A stretch of 64,000 bases of DNA from Tragulus kanchil (GCA_022376925.1 JAIOJX010000025.1:96995608-97059607), one strand, 5' to 3'; counted from the stretch's first letter, positions 1 through 12,370 are shown. Translations and numbers: made by a program. The notes: generated from the sequence alone by a model not told the origin.

Positions 1-721
1 AAAATATTTTCACAGATGAGAAAACTGAGGTTAGAAATCGAAATGCCAGTCCTGGATGTCACAGCATGAATTAATGATAGAGCAATTATTGGATTCACCT
101 TTTGAGCCTGATGATCTTTCCTTTTCTTCAACAATTGCATTTCAGCAATGAAGGCTGTAAAGCCAATCTTAGTTGCTTTAATCGTCCAATTTGATTACTC
201 TCTCAAAATCTCTAAATCAGTTGACTTACTTCTCAAAGTAAATTATTTTTTTCAAGCAAAATCTTTTAATTTGGTGGCGTTTTTGGTAAGTGAGACATGA
301 CAGGAGGTGTCTATAAAGATGAAATAATAAATTTCAATTTATGCAATTCCAAAAACATTTATTAAATATTATATACATGAAGAAAATTCACAAAATTTTA
401 TTTTAGATCATATCAGGGGAAAATCTATTTCCTCTTCACTCTTCTAGTATTTCTTGAGGACATTCTTAGCCAGATCTCAGCATGGGTATGTTTGCTCACA
501 GGACAATATTTGTTTAAGATCTGCTATATTCCAGATATTTTTCTATGTGAAGAAGAGAAGAGAGTGGTGAGCAAAACAGATGATGTCTACTGCCGCACAT
601 CGACCCAACAGTAGACATCATGTGGCAATAAACAAGAAAACTCTGTAAAAAATAAAATAAAACTTTAAAAAGAGAAAAAAAATCAGATGATGTCTAGTTT
701 CACGAAGCTAATGTTCTATTA
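1..721. other. No recognised element
   Basis: AT-rich sequence without a convincing gene or repeat. The first 30 bases contain a stretch like the MIR core (a deletion-prone match to the fragment beginning acagatgag), too short to call. Confidence 0.5.
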
Positions 722-927
722 CAGGGGTTAGAGAACTAAGGCCTTAGTGAAATTTGGCCTGCTACCTATTTTTGAAAATAAAATTTTATTGGGACAGAGC
801 CATGGTAATTCATTTATGTTTTGCCTCTAACTACTTTGCGCTCCAATGATAGAATTGAGAAAGTGCAGCAGAGGCCGTATGGGCATCACAGCCTAATATA
901 TTTACTATCTGGCCCTTGGCAGAAACG
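722..927 (+). mobile_element. hAT-Charlie non-autonomous DNA transposon fragment
   Basis: Begins with the terminal motif CAGGGGT (near 722) and continues with the ancient mammalian hAT-Charlie text: the non-polar 'ggcctgctacctattttt' part, 'ttttattgggac' and 'tttactatctggccc'. The far terminal repeat is lost. Exact subfamily not assigned. An old fossil shared by placental mammals. Confidence 0.65.
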
Positions 928-1911
928 AGTGATGACTCCAGCCAATAGGATTAGCTGTTCAATAAACAAAGAGCCAAGATGATTTCAGATTCTGTAGGTA
1001 AATTAAAACAGGATTATATAAGTGTGATAATAGAGAGAGCCTTTATTGAAGGCTTTATTTAGGAGTTATTGAAGGACTTTCTAAGGTGGTGACCTTTGAA
1101 TTGAGTGTAGAATGCCAGGAAGGAGTGAGTTATGTTGAGAACCAGGTGAGAAAATACTTCTGGAAATAGGAACAGCAAGTACAAATGACTTATGAAGAAT
1201 TGTCCTTGATGGAATGTTGTGCATGAGGGCAAGATCAATAAGAGAGGTCAGGGAACATGCAATGGATATATCACCTGTGTCCTTATTTGACTCGGAAAAC
1301 TGGGGTAACTTAACATCTGCTGCATCAGTTTTTTGATAAAGATTAGTGTCCATGTAGAACCTTGTTTTTTTTATGCCTACCAGAGGGCATACAGCACAGT
1401 ACTCTTTTTCTGTATGAATACATGTCTACAGTCTGCATATTTCTTTCTTCTACTTCTCCTGTTGCTGTGTGGAGAATTTGGGGTGCTTTTGGTCTGAAAT
1501 TCTAGGTTCTGAGAGGGTATTGGCAGGTCCTGCTCAATTCTTCAGTAATACAATTGCACTGTGTTTTAGTTTTGATTTGGTTTATTGTGTGATCCTAACT
1601 GACAATGATCTAGAGAAGAGAGGAAAAGGCATTTATCAGTAGCCTCATAGCCATGTATCTTCCAATTGAATGTAATGGTTTTGATATCATGACATAGAGT
1701 TAGATGTAAATTTTCACAAATACAACACAACTTAAACACAGAATAAAAGAACCAGCTGGGCAATACAGAATCTAACATCATATCCTAAAATGTAATAATG
1801 AAACTCCCTATGATCTGTATTTTAAACTGTAATTGTCTGTAAGTTAGGTTCAAATGAGCAAAGAATAATCAAAATGCAGAACACCACAAATGTTATCACA
1901 GTTGTTCTAAC
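928..1911. other. No recognised element (repeated at 2050-3033)
   Basis: Unique-looking AT-rich DNA with two short minus-strand open frames of 90 and 71 codons that lack recognisable motifs. Their repetition comes from the doublet and is no sign of conservation. Confidence 0.5.
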
Positions 1912-2049
1912 TGGGACAGAGCCATGGTAATTCATTTATGTTTTGCCTCTAACTACTTTGCGCTCCAATGATAGAATTGAGAAAGTGCAGCAGAGGCCGT
2001 ATGGGCATCACAGCCTAATATATTTACTATCTGGCCCTTGGCAGAAACG
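1912..2049 (+). mobile_element. hAT-Charlie fragment, second assembled copy
   Basis: Same text as 790-927, present again only because of doublet 1. Its 5' end is the doublet join, not a transposon end. Confidence 0.6.
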
Positions 2050-3185
2050 AGTGATGACTCCAGCCAATAGGATTAGCTGTTCAATAAACAAAGAGCCAAG
2101 ATGATTTCAGATTCTGTAGGTAAATTAAAACAGGATTATATAAGTGTGATAATAGAGAGAGCCTTTATTGAAGGCTTTATTTAGGAGTTATTGAAGGACT
2201 TTCTAAGGTGGTGACCTTTGAATTGAGTGTAGAATGCCAGGAAGGAGTGAGTTATGTTGAGAACCAGGTGAGAAAATACTTCTGGAAATAGGAACAGCAA
2301 GTACAAATGACTTATGAAGAATTGTCCTTGATGGAATGTTGTGCATGAGGGCAAGATCAATAAGAGAGGTCAGGGAACATGCAATGGATATATCACCTGT
2401 GTCCTTATTTGACTCGGAAAACTGGGGTAACTTAACATCTGCTGCATCAGTTTTTTGATAAAGATTAGTGTCCATGTAGAACCTTGTTTTTTTTATGCCT
2501 ACCAGAGGGCATACAGCACAGTACTCTTTTTCTGTATGAATACATGTCTACAGTCTGCATATTTCTTTCTTCTACTTCTCCTGTTGCTGTGTGGAGAATT
2601 TGGGGTGCTTTTGGTCTGAAATTCTAGGTTCTGAGAGGGTATTGGCAGGTCCTGCTCAATTCTTCAGTAATACAATTGCACTGTGTTTTAGTTTTGATTT
2701 GGTTTATTGTGTGATCCTAACTGACAATGATCTAGAGAAGAGAGGAAAAGGCATTTATCAGTAGCCTCATAGCCATGTATCTTCCAATTGAATGTAATGG
2801 TTTTGATATCATGACATAGAGTTAGATGTAAATTTTCACAAATACAACACAACTTAAACACAGAATAAAAGAACCAGCTGGGCAATACAGAATCTAACAT
2901 CATATCCTAAAATGTAATAATGAAACTCCCTATGATCTGTATTTTAAACTGTAATTGTCTGTAAGTTAGGTTCAAATGAGCAAAGAATAATCAAAATGCA
3001 GAACACCACAAATGTTATCACAGCTGTTCTAACTAAAGGAATCTCTGTTAGGAGAACTGGGAAAACCATAGATATAAGATTATCAAAGTCATAGTAATTG
3101 CCCAAACATTTTTCCTAATAACTCTTAGAGACAACTTCACCGACAATATACTTATATTAGTTTCACTTTCATCTCATTCACTCAT

Positions 3186-3404
3186 GGGCTTCTCGGATGG
3201 CTCAGTGGTTAAAGAATCCACCTGCAGTGCAGGAGCCACAGAAGACACAGGTTTGATTCTGGGTCAGGAAGGTCCCCAGGAGGAGGACATGGGAACCCAC
3301 TCCAGTGTTCTTGCCTGGAGAATCCAATGGACAAAGGAGTCTGGTGGGCTATAGTTCATAGGATTGCAGAGTCAGACACAACTGAGTGACTTAGCACACA
3401 CACA
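3186..3404 (+). mobile_element. Bov-tA SINE
   Basis: tRNA-derived head (gggcttctcggatggctcag) with a degraded B-box region, then the Bov-A body through 'cttgcctggagaatccaatgg' and 'gactgagtgac'-like end, and a short CA tail. Ruminant-specific pol III SINE mobilised by BovB. About 10-15% diverged by eye, so old within the family. Confidence 0.9.
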
Positions 3405-3639
3405 AGTCACTGTTAAGTTGATTCACTCTTCTGTTTTTATTAAGTATTACTAATAATTATTGACATTAATTTTACTGATAATGTTAAATGCAATAGTTGT
3501 TAATAATTATTATTCATTCATACAACTGAATTTAGAGGCAAAGTTGAAATCCTAGTCAAGTCATTTGATTCCAGAAGCTATGCTTTTAAGAAATGGTCCT
3601 CACAGCAGTGATGGGGCTTCATTGTGGAGCAGGCTATAT

Positions 3640-3870
3640 GCTAGAAAAGAGGTACATGGGCTTTGCCTGTGAATCTAGATTCAAAGCCATGGTCTGTTTC
3701 TCATAGACTGTGTGATTTGGAATATCCTGTTTGCATCGCTTTGCAGTCCTGTTTCCTCATCTTTAAATTGTGGATAAAACACATAGTTTATAGGATTGTT
3801 TGGAGGATTAAAGGAGTTAAAATGAGGAGAAAATCAAGTACAGAGATGCCCACAGGGTAAGCATCCTATT
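3640..3870 (+). mobile_element. MIR SINE
   Basis: Shows the MIR order: 'gattcaaagcc', 'gtgtgatttgg', 'tttcctcatctttaaattgtgg', 'ttgtttggaggattaaa'. Ancient tRNA-derived mammalian SINE. Repeated at 4777-5007 by doublet 2. Confidence 0.75.
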
Positions 3871-4489
3871 GGGAACAATCATTTTTAGAGTGGCTCTGTT
3901 TAAATAGCAATAGAGTGAACTCCAGCTCAGAGTAAATCACCTAGTCAAGTTGGGTTTGAATATCTACAGTTACAATACAGTGTAACTGATATGTATTTTT
4001 TTTCCATATAGTAAAAAGTGTATCAAAAAATAAAGGGATAGAGAAAGCTTCCATTTAAAGACACTGGAAGGGGGATAGAAGAGTACCCCCAGAAACTAGT
4101 TTAGACAAGGCATTTTGTACTTTCCAGTTGGCTATTAACAGTAGATCAAAAGAATATTTTAAGCTTGTAAAGGCCTTACTAGGCCCACACCCACAACATT
4201 GACATAAGATTAGATAGAGGATGGTCTCAGGCTACAGTCTGCATATTTCCTTCTTCTACTGCTCTTGTTGCTGTGTGGAGAATTTTGGGTGAGACTAGAC
4301 TATCAAAGCACATAAGGAACTCAAACCAGAAATAGAGAGTTATTATTGTAACCATGTTGTAAGCAGTGTATCTTGTCATGTAGTCAACTTTTCCTTAGTG
4401 AAAGCTTCTGTTGGCTTAATGAAGTGACAAGTTAAACAAATTGAATCAGTTACATTTAAAACTAGAAACTCATACTTGTTGAACCCAAA

Positions 4490-4571
4490 AACATTTGTTA
4501 AGTCACTGTTAAGGATCTCCTTTTTATTAAGTATACACTAATTATTGACATAATTTTAATTGTTTCTTTTG
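4490..4571. other. Garbled join inside doublet 2
   Basis: 82 bases that align to about 3408-3480 only with many deletions and insertions, ending where the clean copy starts. Looks like low-quality sequence at a fragment end. Confidence 0.75.
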
Positions 4572-4776
4572 TTTTATTAAGTATTACTAATAATTATTGA
4601 CATTAATTTTACTGATAATGTTAAATGCAATAGTTGTTAATAATTATTATTCATTCATACAACTGAATTTAGAGGCAAAGTTGAAATCCTAGTCAAGTCA
4701 TTTGATTCCAGAAGCTATGCTTTTAAGAAATGGTCCTCACAGCAGTGATGGGGCTTCATTGTGGAGCAGGCTATAT

Positions 4777-5007
4777 GCTAGAAAAGAGGTACATGGGCTT
4801 TGCCTGTGAATCTAGATTCAAAGCCATGGTCTGTTTCTCATAGACTGTGTGATTTGGAATATCCTGTTTGCATCGCTTTGCAGTCCTGTTTCCTCATCTT
4901 TAAATTGTGGATAAAACACATAGTTTATAGGATTGTTTGGAGGATTAAAGGAGTTAAAATGAGGAGAAAATCAAGTACAGAGATGCCCACAGGGTAAGCA
5001 TCCTATT
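4777..5007 (+). mobile_element. MIR SINE, second assembled copy
   Basis: Identical by eye to 3640-3870, shifted by 1,137. Confidence 0.75.
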
Positions 5008-6218
5008 GGGAACAATCATTTTTAGAGTGGCTCTGTTTAAATAGCAATAGAGTGAACTCCAGCTCAGAGTAAATCACCTAGTCAAGTTGGGTTTGAATAT
5101 CTACAGTTACAATACAGTGTAACTGATATGTATTTTTTTTCCATATAGTAAAAAGTGTATCAAAAAATAAAGGGATAGAGAAAGCTTCCATTTAAAGACA
5201 CTGGAAGGGGGATAGAAGAGTACCCCCAGAAACTAGTTTAGACAAGGCATTTTGTACTTTCCAGTTGGCTATTAACAGTAGATCAAAAGAATATTTTAAG
5301 CTTGTAAAGGCCTTACTAGGCCCACACCCACAACATTGACATAAGATTAGATAGAGGATGGTCTCAGGCTACAGTCTGCATATTTCCTTCTTCTACTGCT
5401 CTTGTTGCTGTGTGGAGAATTTTGGGTGAGACTAGACTATCAAAGCACATAAGGAACTCAAACCAGAAATAGAGAGTTATTATTGTAACCATGTTGTAAG
5501 CAGTGTATCTTGTCATGTAGTCAACTTTTCCTTAGTGAAAGCTTCTGTTGGCTTAATGAAGTGACAAGTTAAACAAATTGAATCAGTTACATTTAAAACT
5601 AGAAACTCATACTTGTTGAACCCAAATATTATTTACAGTCAGTTCCTGCCCCTGTTAGAGTAAGGTCAAATAAACAGCCTTCCTAGAAACAGGCCTAGGT
5701 AGGGTGTATTTTTGCTTACATGTGTCACCTTTCACATGGCTGATCCAGATAAAATCAGGATCAAATTTGCTTCCCCGTGATAGTATTTTCCTTTATTGTG
5801 AAGAATTTTTGTACTGGCATCATTGATCAAGCACTGTTCTATGCTAGAAAACTCCTTGGTTCCTTTAGATTTGTCTCTAATCCTTTCAAGAAACCCAGAG
5901 GACACTGATGGGAAATGTGAAGTTCTGGACATGAGCTCACAAAGATCACATATTTGGCACTGAGTAGCACAGTTTGGGTTTAGATTCTCTGGTTCTAAAT
6001 TTCTTACCCTGTTTTCCATGTGATTGTTCTTCCCACTTGCCATTGATAAAATAGAAACATTTCACTCTACCAGTAATACATAAAATTATCTAGAAGATAT
6101 CACTTGAGTCTTCTATGGGTTCATCAGAGTTTCTGTTCATATTTTAAAGCACATTTTACACTGGCAGGTAAAAGAAAGGCAATCAATATGTGCTTCCATT
6201 TCTCTCTCCATCCTCATT
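5008..6218. other. No recognised element
   Basis: Contains the tail of doublet 2 and most of doublet 3, with a minus-strand 103-codon frame (5732-6043, again at 6889-7200) that has no domain I can name. No splice or promoter context supports it. Confidence 0.5.
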
Positions 6219-7437
6219 GTTGTTGTTCAATCATTAAGTTGTTTCCAGCTGCAACGAGACTTTCCTGACCGTCACTATTCTTTTTCAAAATATGTCCCTT
6301 GAATTGGTGCCATCCCCTCATTTTTTGTTGTTCAATCAAAAGGTGATGATTAGTTAGAGAAAGCTTCAAAGAGGGGTAAACCCCAGAAACTAGTTTAGAC
6401 AAGGCATTTTGTACTTTCCAGTTGGCTATTAACAGTAGATCAAAAGAATATTTTAAGCTTGTAAAGGCCTTACTAGGCCCACACCCACAACATTGACATA
6501 AGATTAGATAGAGGATGGTCTCAGGCTACAGTCTGCATATTTCCTTCTTCTACTGCTCTTGTTGCTGTGTGGAGAATTTTGGGTGAGACTAGACTATCAA
6601 AGCACATAAGGAACTCAAACCAGAAATAGAGAGTTATTATTGTAACCATGTTGTAAGCAGTGTATCTTGTCATGTAGTCAACTTTTCCTTAGTGAAAGCT
6701 TCTGTTGGCTTAATGAAGTGACAAGTTAAACAAATTGAATCAGTTACATTTAAAACTAGAAACTCATACTTGTTGAACCCAAATATTATTTACAGTCAGT
6801 TCCTGCCCCTGTTAGAGTAAGGTCAAATAAACAGCCTTCCTAGAAACAGGCCTAGGTAGGGTGTATTTTTGCTTACATGTGTCACCTTTCACATGGCTGA
6901 TCCAGATAAAATCAGGATCAAATTTGCTTCCCCGTGATAGTATTTTCCTTTATTGTGAAGAATTTTTGTACTGGCATCATTGATCAAGCACTGTTCTATG
7001 CTAGAAAACTCCTTGGTTCCTTTAGATTTGTCTCTAATCCTTTCAAGAAACCCAGAGGACACTGATGGGAAATGTGAAGTTCTGGACATGAGCTCACAAA
7101 GATCACATATTTGGCACTGAGTAGCACAGTTTGGGTTTAGATTCTCTGGTTCTAAATTTCTTACCCTGTTTTCCATGTGATTGTTCTTCCCACTTGCCAT
7201 TGATAAAATAGAAACATTTCACTCTACCAGTAATACATAAAATTATCTAGAAGATATCACTTGAGTCTTCTATGGGTTCATCAGAGTTTCTGTTCATATT
7301 TTAAAGCACATTTTACACTGGCAGGTAAAAGAAAGGCAATCAATATGTGCTTCCATTTCTCTCTCTCCATCCTCATTGTTGTTGTTCAATCATTAAGTTG
7401 TTTCCAGCTGCAACGAGACTTTCCTGACCGTCACTAT
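5224..7437. repeat. Direct tandem doublet 3 (shift 1,157-1,159 bp)
   Basis: 5224-6278 recurs as 6381-7437. The shift grows by 2 at a CT run (near 6204 and 7361). The first copy decays at 6279-6380: it skips bases within the BovB sequence seen intact near 7430-7500, then resembles the text upstream of 5224 before the clean second copy starts. Confidence 0.95.
6219..6340 (-). mobile_element. BovB LINE fragment, truncated assembled copy
   Basis: The first 60 bases equal 7378-7437. After 6278 the text is a damaged version of 7438-7500. It is the end of doublet 3 copy 1, not a separate insertion. Confidence 0.7.
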
Positions 7438-7926
7438 CTCCTGGAGTTTGCTCAAAATATGTCCCTTGAATTGGTGATGCCATCCAACCATCTCATCCTC
7501 TGTTGCCCTCTTCTCCTCCTGCCTTCAATCTTTCTCAGCAGAAGGACCTTTTTCAGTGAATTGACTCTTTGCATCAGGTGGCCAAAGTATTGGGGCTTCA
7601 GCCTCAGCATCAGTCCTTACAATGAATATTCAGGGTTAAATTTCCTTTAGGATTGACTGGTTTGATCTCCTTCCTGTCCAAGGGCTTTCAAGAGTCTTCT
7701 CCAGCACCCCAATTTGAAAGCATCAATTCTTCAGCACTCAGGCTTCCTTATGGTCCAACTTTCACATCCTACATGACAACTATAAAATCTATAGCTTTGA
7801 CTGTACAGAACTTTATCTTCAAAGTAATGTCTCTGCTTTGTAATATGCTCCCTAGTTTTGTCACAGCTCTTCTTCCAAGGAGCAAGCATCTTTTAATATC
7901 ATGGTTTCATGCTCACGCCCCAGAAA
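7374..7926 (-). mobile_element. BovB (RTE clade) LINE, 3' region
   Basis: Minus-strand match to the ruminant BovB 3' region: recognisable landmarks on the plus strand are 'ggtgatgccatccaacc' (7475), 'ggccaaagtattggggcttc' (7580), 'tcaagagtcttctccagc' (7690) and 'aagcatcttttaatatcatgg' (7885). BovB encodes an endonuclease-reverse transcriptase and supplies the machinery for Bov-tA. This piece has many stops and indels and is dead. Confidence 0.9.
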
Positions 7927-8160
7927 AAAACCTCAAAACAAAAAAATTGTCATGGTCATATCATTTGAGGAGCTAGTATTAGAAATTAAAAGACTTTATT
8001 TGGTTGTATTTTCTTACCATCCAAATATCTTGTCTGTCTGGTCAAAATTTCTCTGGATTGACTGGAAAAAACTATTAAAGTTAGATATTTGTTAGCTAAT
8101 CATATATTTCTCAACCAGACATTATATTAGAAAGGTAAAAGTATAATCTAAAAAAAAAAG
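7927..8160. other. No recognised element
   Basis: Short AT-rich interval ending in A and T runs that belong to the tail of the following minus-strand CHR-2. Confidence 0.5.
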
Positions 8161-8417
8161 TTTTTTTTTAAATTTTGGCTTCTTTTATTGGTCCTTGATT
8201 TATATATTCTTCGGCCTGTGTGGGCCTCCCATTGCAGTGGCCTCTCTCGTTGCAGATCTCTGGTTCTGGGCGCATGCGCTCCAGAGCAATAGCTTGTAAT
8301 TGAACACACTGGTCCAGCTGCTCTGTGGTATATGGGATCTTCCCATGTCAGGGATCGAACCAGTGCCCCTTGCACTGCAAGGTGGTCTGCATGCCACTGG
8401 ACCACCAGGGAAGCCCC
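8161..8417 (-). mobile_element. CHR-2-type tRNA-derived SINE
   Basis: Read on the minus strand it starts with the head 'gggcttccctggtggtccag' (8398-8417), followed by the B-box-like 'ggttcgatccctg', the 'gcgcatgcgc' block (8270-8279) and a tail ending in A-rich text. Cetartiodactyl SINE family. Confidence 0.88.
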
Positions 8418-9239
8418 TAAACATTTTTTTTTTATCATGTGTCCAAACATATTATTTGTGGTTCCCCAAGTCAGAGTGAAGGCTTTGATTTAGAAGAAAG
8501 ATAATAAAAGTACAAGTCCAAAATTTGCTGTATTTCAAAAGTTAATTTCTTTTGGCAAATTCTCTGGAGTGGTGGCTATTGAAATTTATATAATATGATC
8601 TTTCGTTGGTGACTTGGCATGTCTGGTATATATCTGAATACTTTTTATTATTTAATTAGGAAAACCAAGAAATGGTGAGTAGTTTGAAAAAAGAAGGGAT
8701 AACAGAAAAACCACCTGTACTATTTAAAAGAAAAAAAAAGATAAATTTTTATGTCTGTTTTTAAAACCATGCCAATGGAAAAACACATGGTTTAATTTTA
8801 TTCATTCACTATGGAAATTTTAATGAATAGAGATTCTGAGCATAAAAGTATACAGTGCTGCTCACCTGGACTAAACAGTGATCTGAGCTTGTAAAAAAGG
8901 GTATTCCATAGTACCCACCTTGGACTATTGGGAGAGTCTGGCTTATGTACAGAATTTCAGCCACAATGGGAGGAATTTTAGACCCTAAGGATAAATGAGG
9001 CCACTGGTGAGCCCATGAAAGATGTTGTGGAAAGTCCAGTGGGTATCTGGGGACTTTCATACATAGATGTCATTTCCTGTGACCTGCAGCATTAATTATT
9101 AGAGTGCCCTCTCTCCCTTCCTCTCCTGTCCTCTTCTTCGCTGATCATTTCAATTGTTTGACTTTTGAAGGCAGCGTTGTCCCTCCTGAATTGCCAAGAG
9201 CCATGTAAAAGAGAAAAATCTGTGGTTTGGTTCTGGCTT
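8418..9239. other. No recognised element (repeated at 9473-10300)
   Basis: Unique-looking sequence with one 83-codon minus frame (8809-9060, again at 9864-10115) without recognisable motifs. No feature supported. Confidence 0.5.
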
Positions 9240-9472
9240 TTATTCCTCCTTGATTTATATATTCTTCGGCCTGTGTGGGCCTCCCATTGCAGTGGCCTCT
9301 CTCGTTGCAGATCTCTGGTTCTGGGCGCATGCGCTCCAGAGCAATAGCTTGTAATTGAACACACTGGTCCAGCTGCTCTGTGGTATATGGGATCTTCCCA
9401 TGTCAGGGATCGAACCAGTGCCCCTTGCACTGCAAGGTGGTCTGCATGCCACTGGACCACCAGGGAAGCCCC
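9240..9472 (-). mobile_element. CHR-2-type SINE, second assembled copy
   Basis: 9248-9472 equals 8193-8417. The A-rich tail is missing because the doublet 4 join falls inside the element. Confidence 0.88.
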
Positions 9473-10306
9473 TAAACATTTTTTTTTTATCATGTGTCCA
9501 AACATATTATTTGTGGTTCCCCAAGTCAGAGTGAAGGCTTTGATTTAGAAGAAAGATAATAAAAGTACAAGTCCAAAATTTGCTGTATTTCAAAAGTTAA
9601 TTTCTTTTGGCAAATTCTCTGGAGTGGTGGCTATTGAAATTTATATAATATGATCTTTCGTTGGTGACTTGGCATGTCTGGTATATATCTGAATACTTTT
9701 TATTATTTAATTAGGAAAACCAAGAAATGGTGAGTAGTTTGAAAAAAGAAGGGATAACAGAAAAACCACCTGTACTATTTAAAAGAAAAAAAAAGATAAA
9801 TTTTTATGTCTGTTTTTAAAACCATGCCAATGGAAAAACACATGGTTTAATTTTATTCATTCACTATGGAAATTTTAATGAATAGAGATTCTGAGCATAA
9901 AAGTATACAGTGCTGCTCACCTGGACTAAACAGTGATCTGAGCTTGTAAAAAAGGGTATTCCATAGTACCCACCTTGGACTATTGGGAGAGTCTGGCTTA
10001 TGTACAGAATTTCAGCCACAATGGGAGGAATTTTAGACCCTAAGGATAAATGAGGCCACTGGTGAGCCCATGAAAGATGTTGTGGAAAGTCCAGTGGGTA
10101 TCTGGGGACTTTCATACATAGATGTCATTTCCTGTGACCTGCAGCATTAATTATTAGAGTGCCCTCTCTTCTCCCTTCCTCTCCTGTCCTCTTCTTCGCT
10201 GATCATTTCAATTGTTTGACTTTTGAAGGCAGCGTTGTCCCTCCTGAATTGCCAAGAGCCATGTAAAAGAGAAAAATCTGTGGTTTGGTTCTGGCTTTTT
10301 ATTCCC

Positions 10307-11329
10307 TCCTTTTGCTCCCCATTGACTTCACACCCACTTGCCATCCTGCAGTAGTACAAATTGTGAGGAAAAATAATTGTGATGTTTTGGAGTATGTTAG
10401 GAGAACTAACAGAGTTTATTTCATGTCATTCCTACCATATTTGTGTTAAGATACAGGTATAAGGGTAGAAATGGCTGGTGGTTGGGTTCGTTTTTTTCCT
10501 TTAATTGGTAAAGCAACTCAGGAAGGCATTCCAAAAAATAAGTAAAATAATTAATGAAACTTGTATCTAGAGCACATAATGGTCTCTGTTTTCAATTTGA
10601 TTATTGATTTCATTTTTCTCTGGATTATATTGGCCTTCTGCATCTATTACTAAATTACAGGAAAAAAGCCGGTTTATCTGGTGGAAAGCTACAGTGTCTC
10701 TTGAGTTCCAGATTGGGATATTCTTTGTAAATAGTTGTCTGGATGGATTATAATGAAGAAGATGCTACTAATGAAATAGAAAACCAACTAGATGACAAAA
10801 GACTGTGATCCTCATGACAACTCTAGAAGGCACTTCTGTACATAAATCCTAAAGACCATATTAATCAAAGGTAGTGCCCATGTCCCATTTTTATGCCTGT
10901 GACTTAGCACAGGTCTTTTCAGTTTATAGAAGCAGGTTGGGTTTGTATTTCCGACTTCTCTGATGGTTACTTGCATATCCATTGCTGGCAACGGACTTTG
11001 CATTGAAACCTGACTCCTAGGTTAAGGGAGCTACACTGTGGTTTATTTTTTACTTACTTGGATAAACTAACTTGTAATAGAAATATACTTTGGTTAATTC
11101 TGAATTGTGTCCATTTTGAACAATCTTAAAAGCAATACACAATAGTGATTTATTAATTTTAAATTAAAATGTTCACATCTTGTTGCAAGAAAAATTATAT
11201 CTGAATCAAGAAAAAAAACCCAACCAAACAAACAAAAAAAGATTTCCTCTCTTCACAGCTTTCATATATAACATACAGCAGTGTTAAATAACATTTATCA
11301 TGTTCTGCATTACGTCCTTGATACTTATC
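10307..11329. other. No recognised element
   Basis: AT-rich single-copy DNA. A 63-codon minus frame near 10812 is too short and has no motif. An A-rich patch at 11210-11240 is the only compositional oddity. Confidence 0.5.
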
Positions 11330-11620
11330 TTTTTTAAAGATTTATTTACTTATGTTTGACTGTGCTGGGTCTTCCTTATTGTGAGAGCTTTTTCCCTCTA
11401 GTTGTGACTGCTTTGTTTTTTTATCTAGCTATGGCAAGAAGGAGCTACTCTTTGTGGTAGGTTCTCTTGTTACGGAGCACAGGCTTCAATAGTTGCTGTG
11501 CGTGGGCTCAGTAGTTATGGGCTTAACTACCCCTTGGCATGTGGGATCTTCCTGGACCAGAGGTGGAACTCCCTGCATTGGCAAGTGGATTATTAACCAC
11601 TAGATGACCAAGGAAGCCCC
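11330..11620 (-). mobile_element. CHR-1-type tRNA-derived SINE
   Basis: Plus-strand landmarks read in reverse order: 'agatttatttacttatgt' tail, 'gctgtgcgtgggctcagtag' body, 'gtgggatcttcctggaccag' and head 'ccaaggaagcccc'. Distinguished from CHR-2 by 'gcattggcaagtgg' and 'ttaaccactagatgacc'. Confidence 0.85.
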
Positions 11621-11719
11621 TTATTTTTCTTACGACTGAGAGGTTGCACTTTTTGACTGCCTTCATCTAGTTCCTCTGGGAACCATAAATCTGATCTTTT
11701 CTTCTCTAAGGTTGTTTGT

Positions 11720-12370
11720 GTAATTGTTTGAAATATAGTAGAACTACAATAATATGTTAGTTTCTGTTATACAACATGGTGAATATTTTGTATGCATTTC
11801 AAAATAATTGAATAATTTCTGCCTTCTAGATCATGGTGGCTAGTTCCCACACAGCCTTTCAAGATATTGGGTGGGATTGGGGAGGGTTAAAATAAGCCCC
11901 GTTATATATGTCACCATACAAAGGATTATTTATTACAATGTTTCGCACATTGTACATATTTATACCTGTGACTCATTTACTTTGCAATTGGAAGTGTTTG
12001 CTTCTTATCTTTTAATCTGTATTTATTAATCTATTTCTTTACTAAGTTGTTTTCTCTAAGCCACTACTTAGTTGTTCTCTGCATCTATGACTGTCTTTCT
12101 GCTTGGTTATATTAGTTCACTTGTTATGTTTCTTTAGGTTCCACATGTAGGTGAAATCATACAGTATTTATCTTTCTTTGATTTATTTCACTTAGCATAA
12201 TACTCTCTAGGTCCATTCATGTCATCACAAATGGCAGTATTTTCTTGCTTTCCTTTTTATGACAGATTAGTATTCCATTGGATATATATATGCAATGTGA
12301 CTCTTTCTTATCTTTAGTTGTAGAATATCTGTTCTGCTAATCTGTTTTTTCTCATCAGTAGCTGTTCTGT
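11720..12370 (-). mobile_element. L1 LINE 3' region
   Basis: Minus-strand L1 3' end: 'gttagtttctgttatacaac' (11757), then 'ttcacttagcataatactct' (12188) and 'tattccattggatatatata' (12272). Untranslated part only, with deletions. Inactive. Confidence 0.75.

Larger units (their letters stand above)
790..3033. repeat. Direct tandem doublet 1 (2 x 1,122 bp)
   Basis: Bases 790-1911 recur as 1912-3033 with a constant shift of 1,122. I saw one substitution (T1902 against C3024). The first copy begins inside a hAT-Charlie remnant, so that remnant is cut and repeated. No spacer and no shared element at the edges. Probably unmerged overlapping fragments rather than a biological duplication. Confidence 0.95.
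3435..5626. repeat. Direct tandem doublet 2 (shift 1,137 bp)
   Basis: 3435-4489 recurs as 4572-5626. The two are separated by 4490-4571, a garbled re-reading of about 3408-3480 with several deletions. The unit carries a MIR. Its 3' part (from about 5224) is also the start of doublet 3, so about 400 bp is present three times. Confidence 0.95.
8193..10306. repeat. Direct tandem doublet 4 (shift 1,055-1,058 bp)
   Basis: 8193-9247 recurs as 9248 to about 10306. The unit starts inside a minus-strand CHR-2 SINE, so that SINE appears twice, the second time without its tail. A 3-base indel lies in the CT-rich stretch (near 9107 and 10165), and homopolymers are shorter at the end of copy 1 (9235-9247). 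Confidence 0.95.

Noticed and set aside
3176..3428. attcactc repeats as a target duplication for the Bov-tA at 3186
   Set aside because: The second copy lies about 17 bases beyond the recognisable SINE end and the match is short, so the assignment is unsafe.
7261..7976. Plus-strand 129- and 107-codon frames
   Set aside because: Antisense readings of a BovB LINE fragment.
8148..9479. Minus-strand frames of 74 to 137 codons near 8.2 and 9.3 kb
   Set aside because: They translate a CHR-2 SINE; the same peptide pattern appears at every CHR-2 copy (36.6, 48.1, 63.8 kb).
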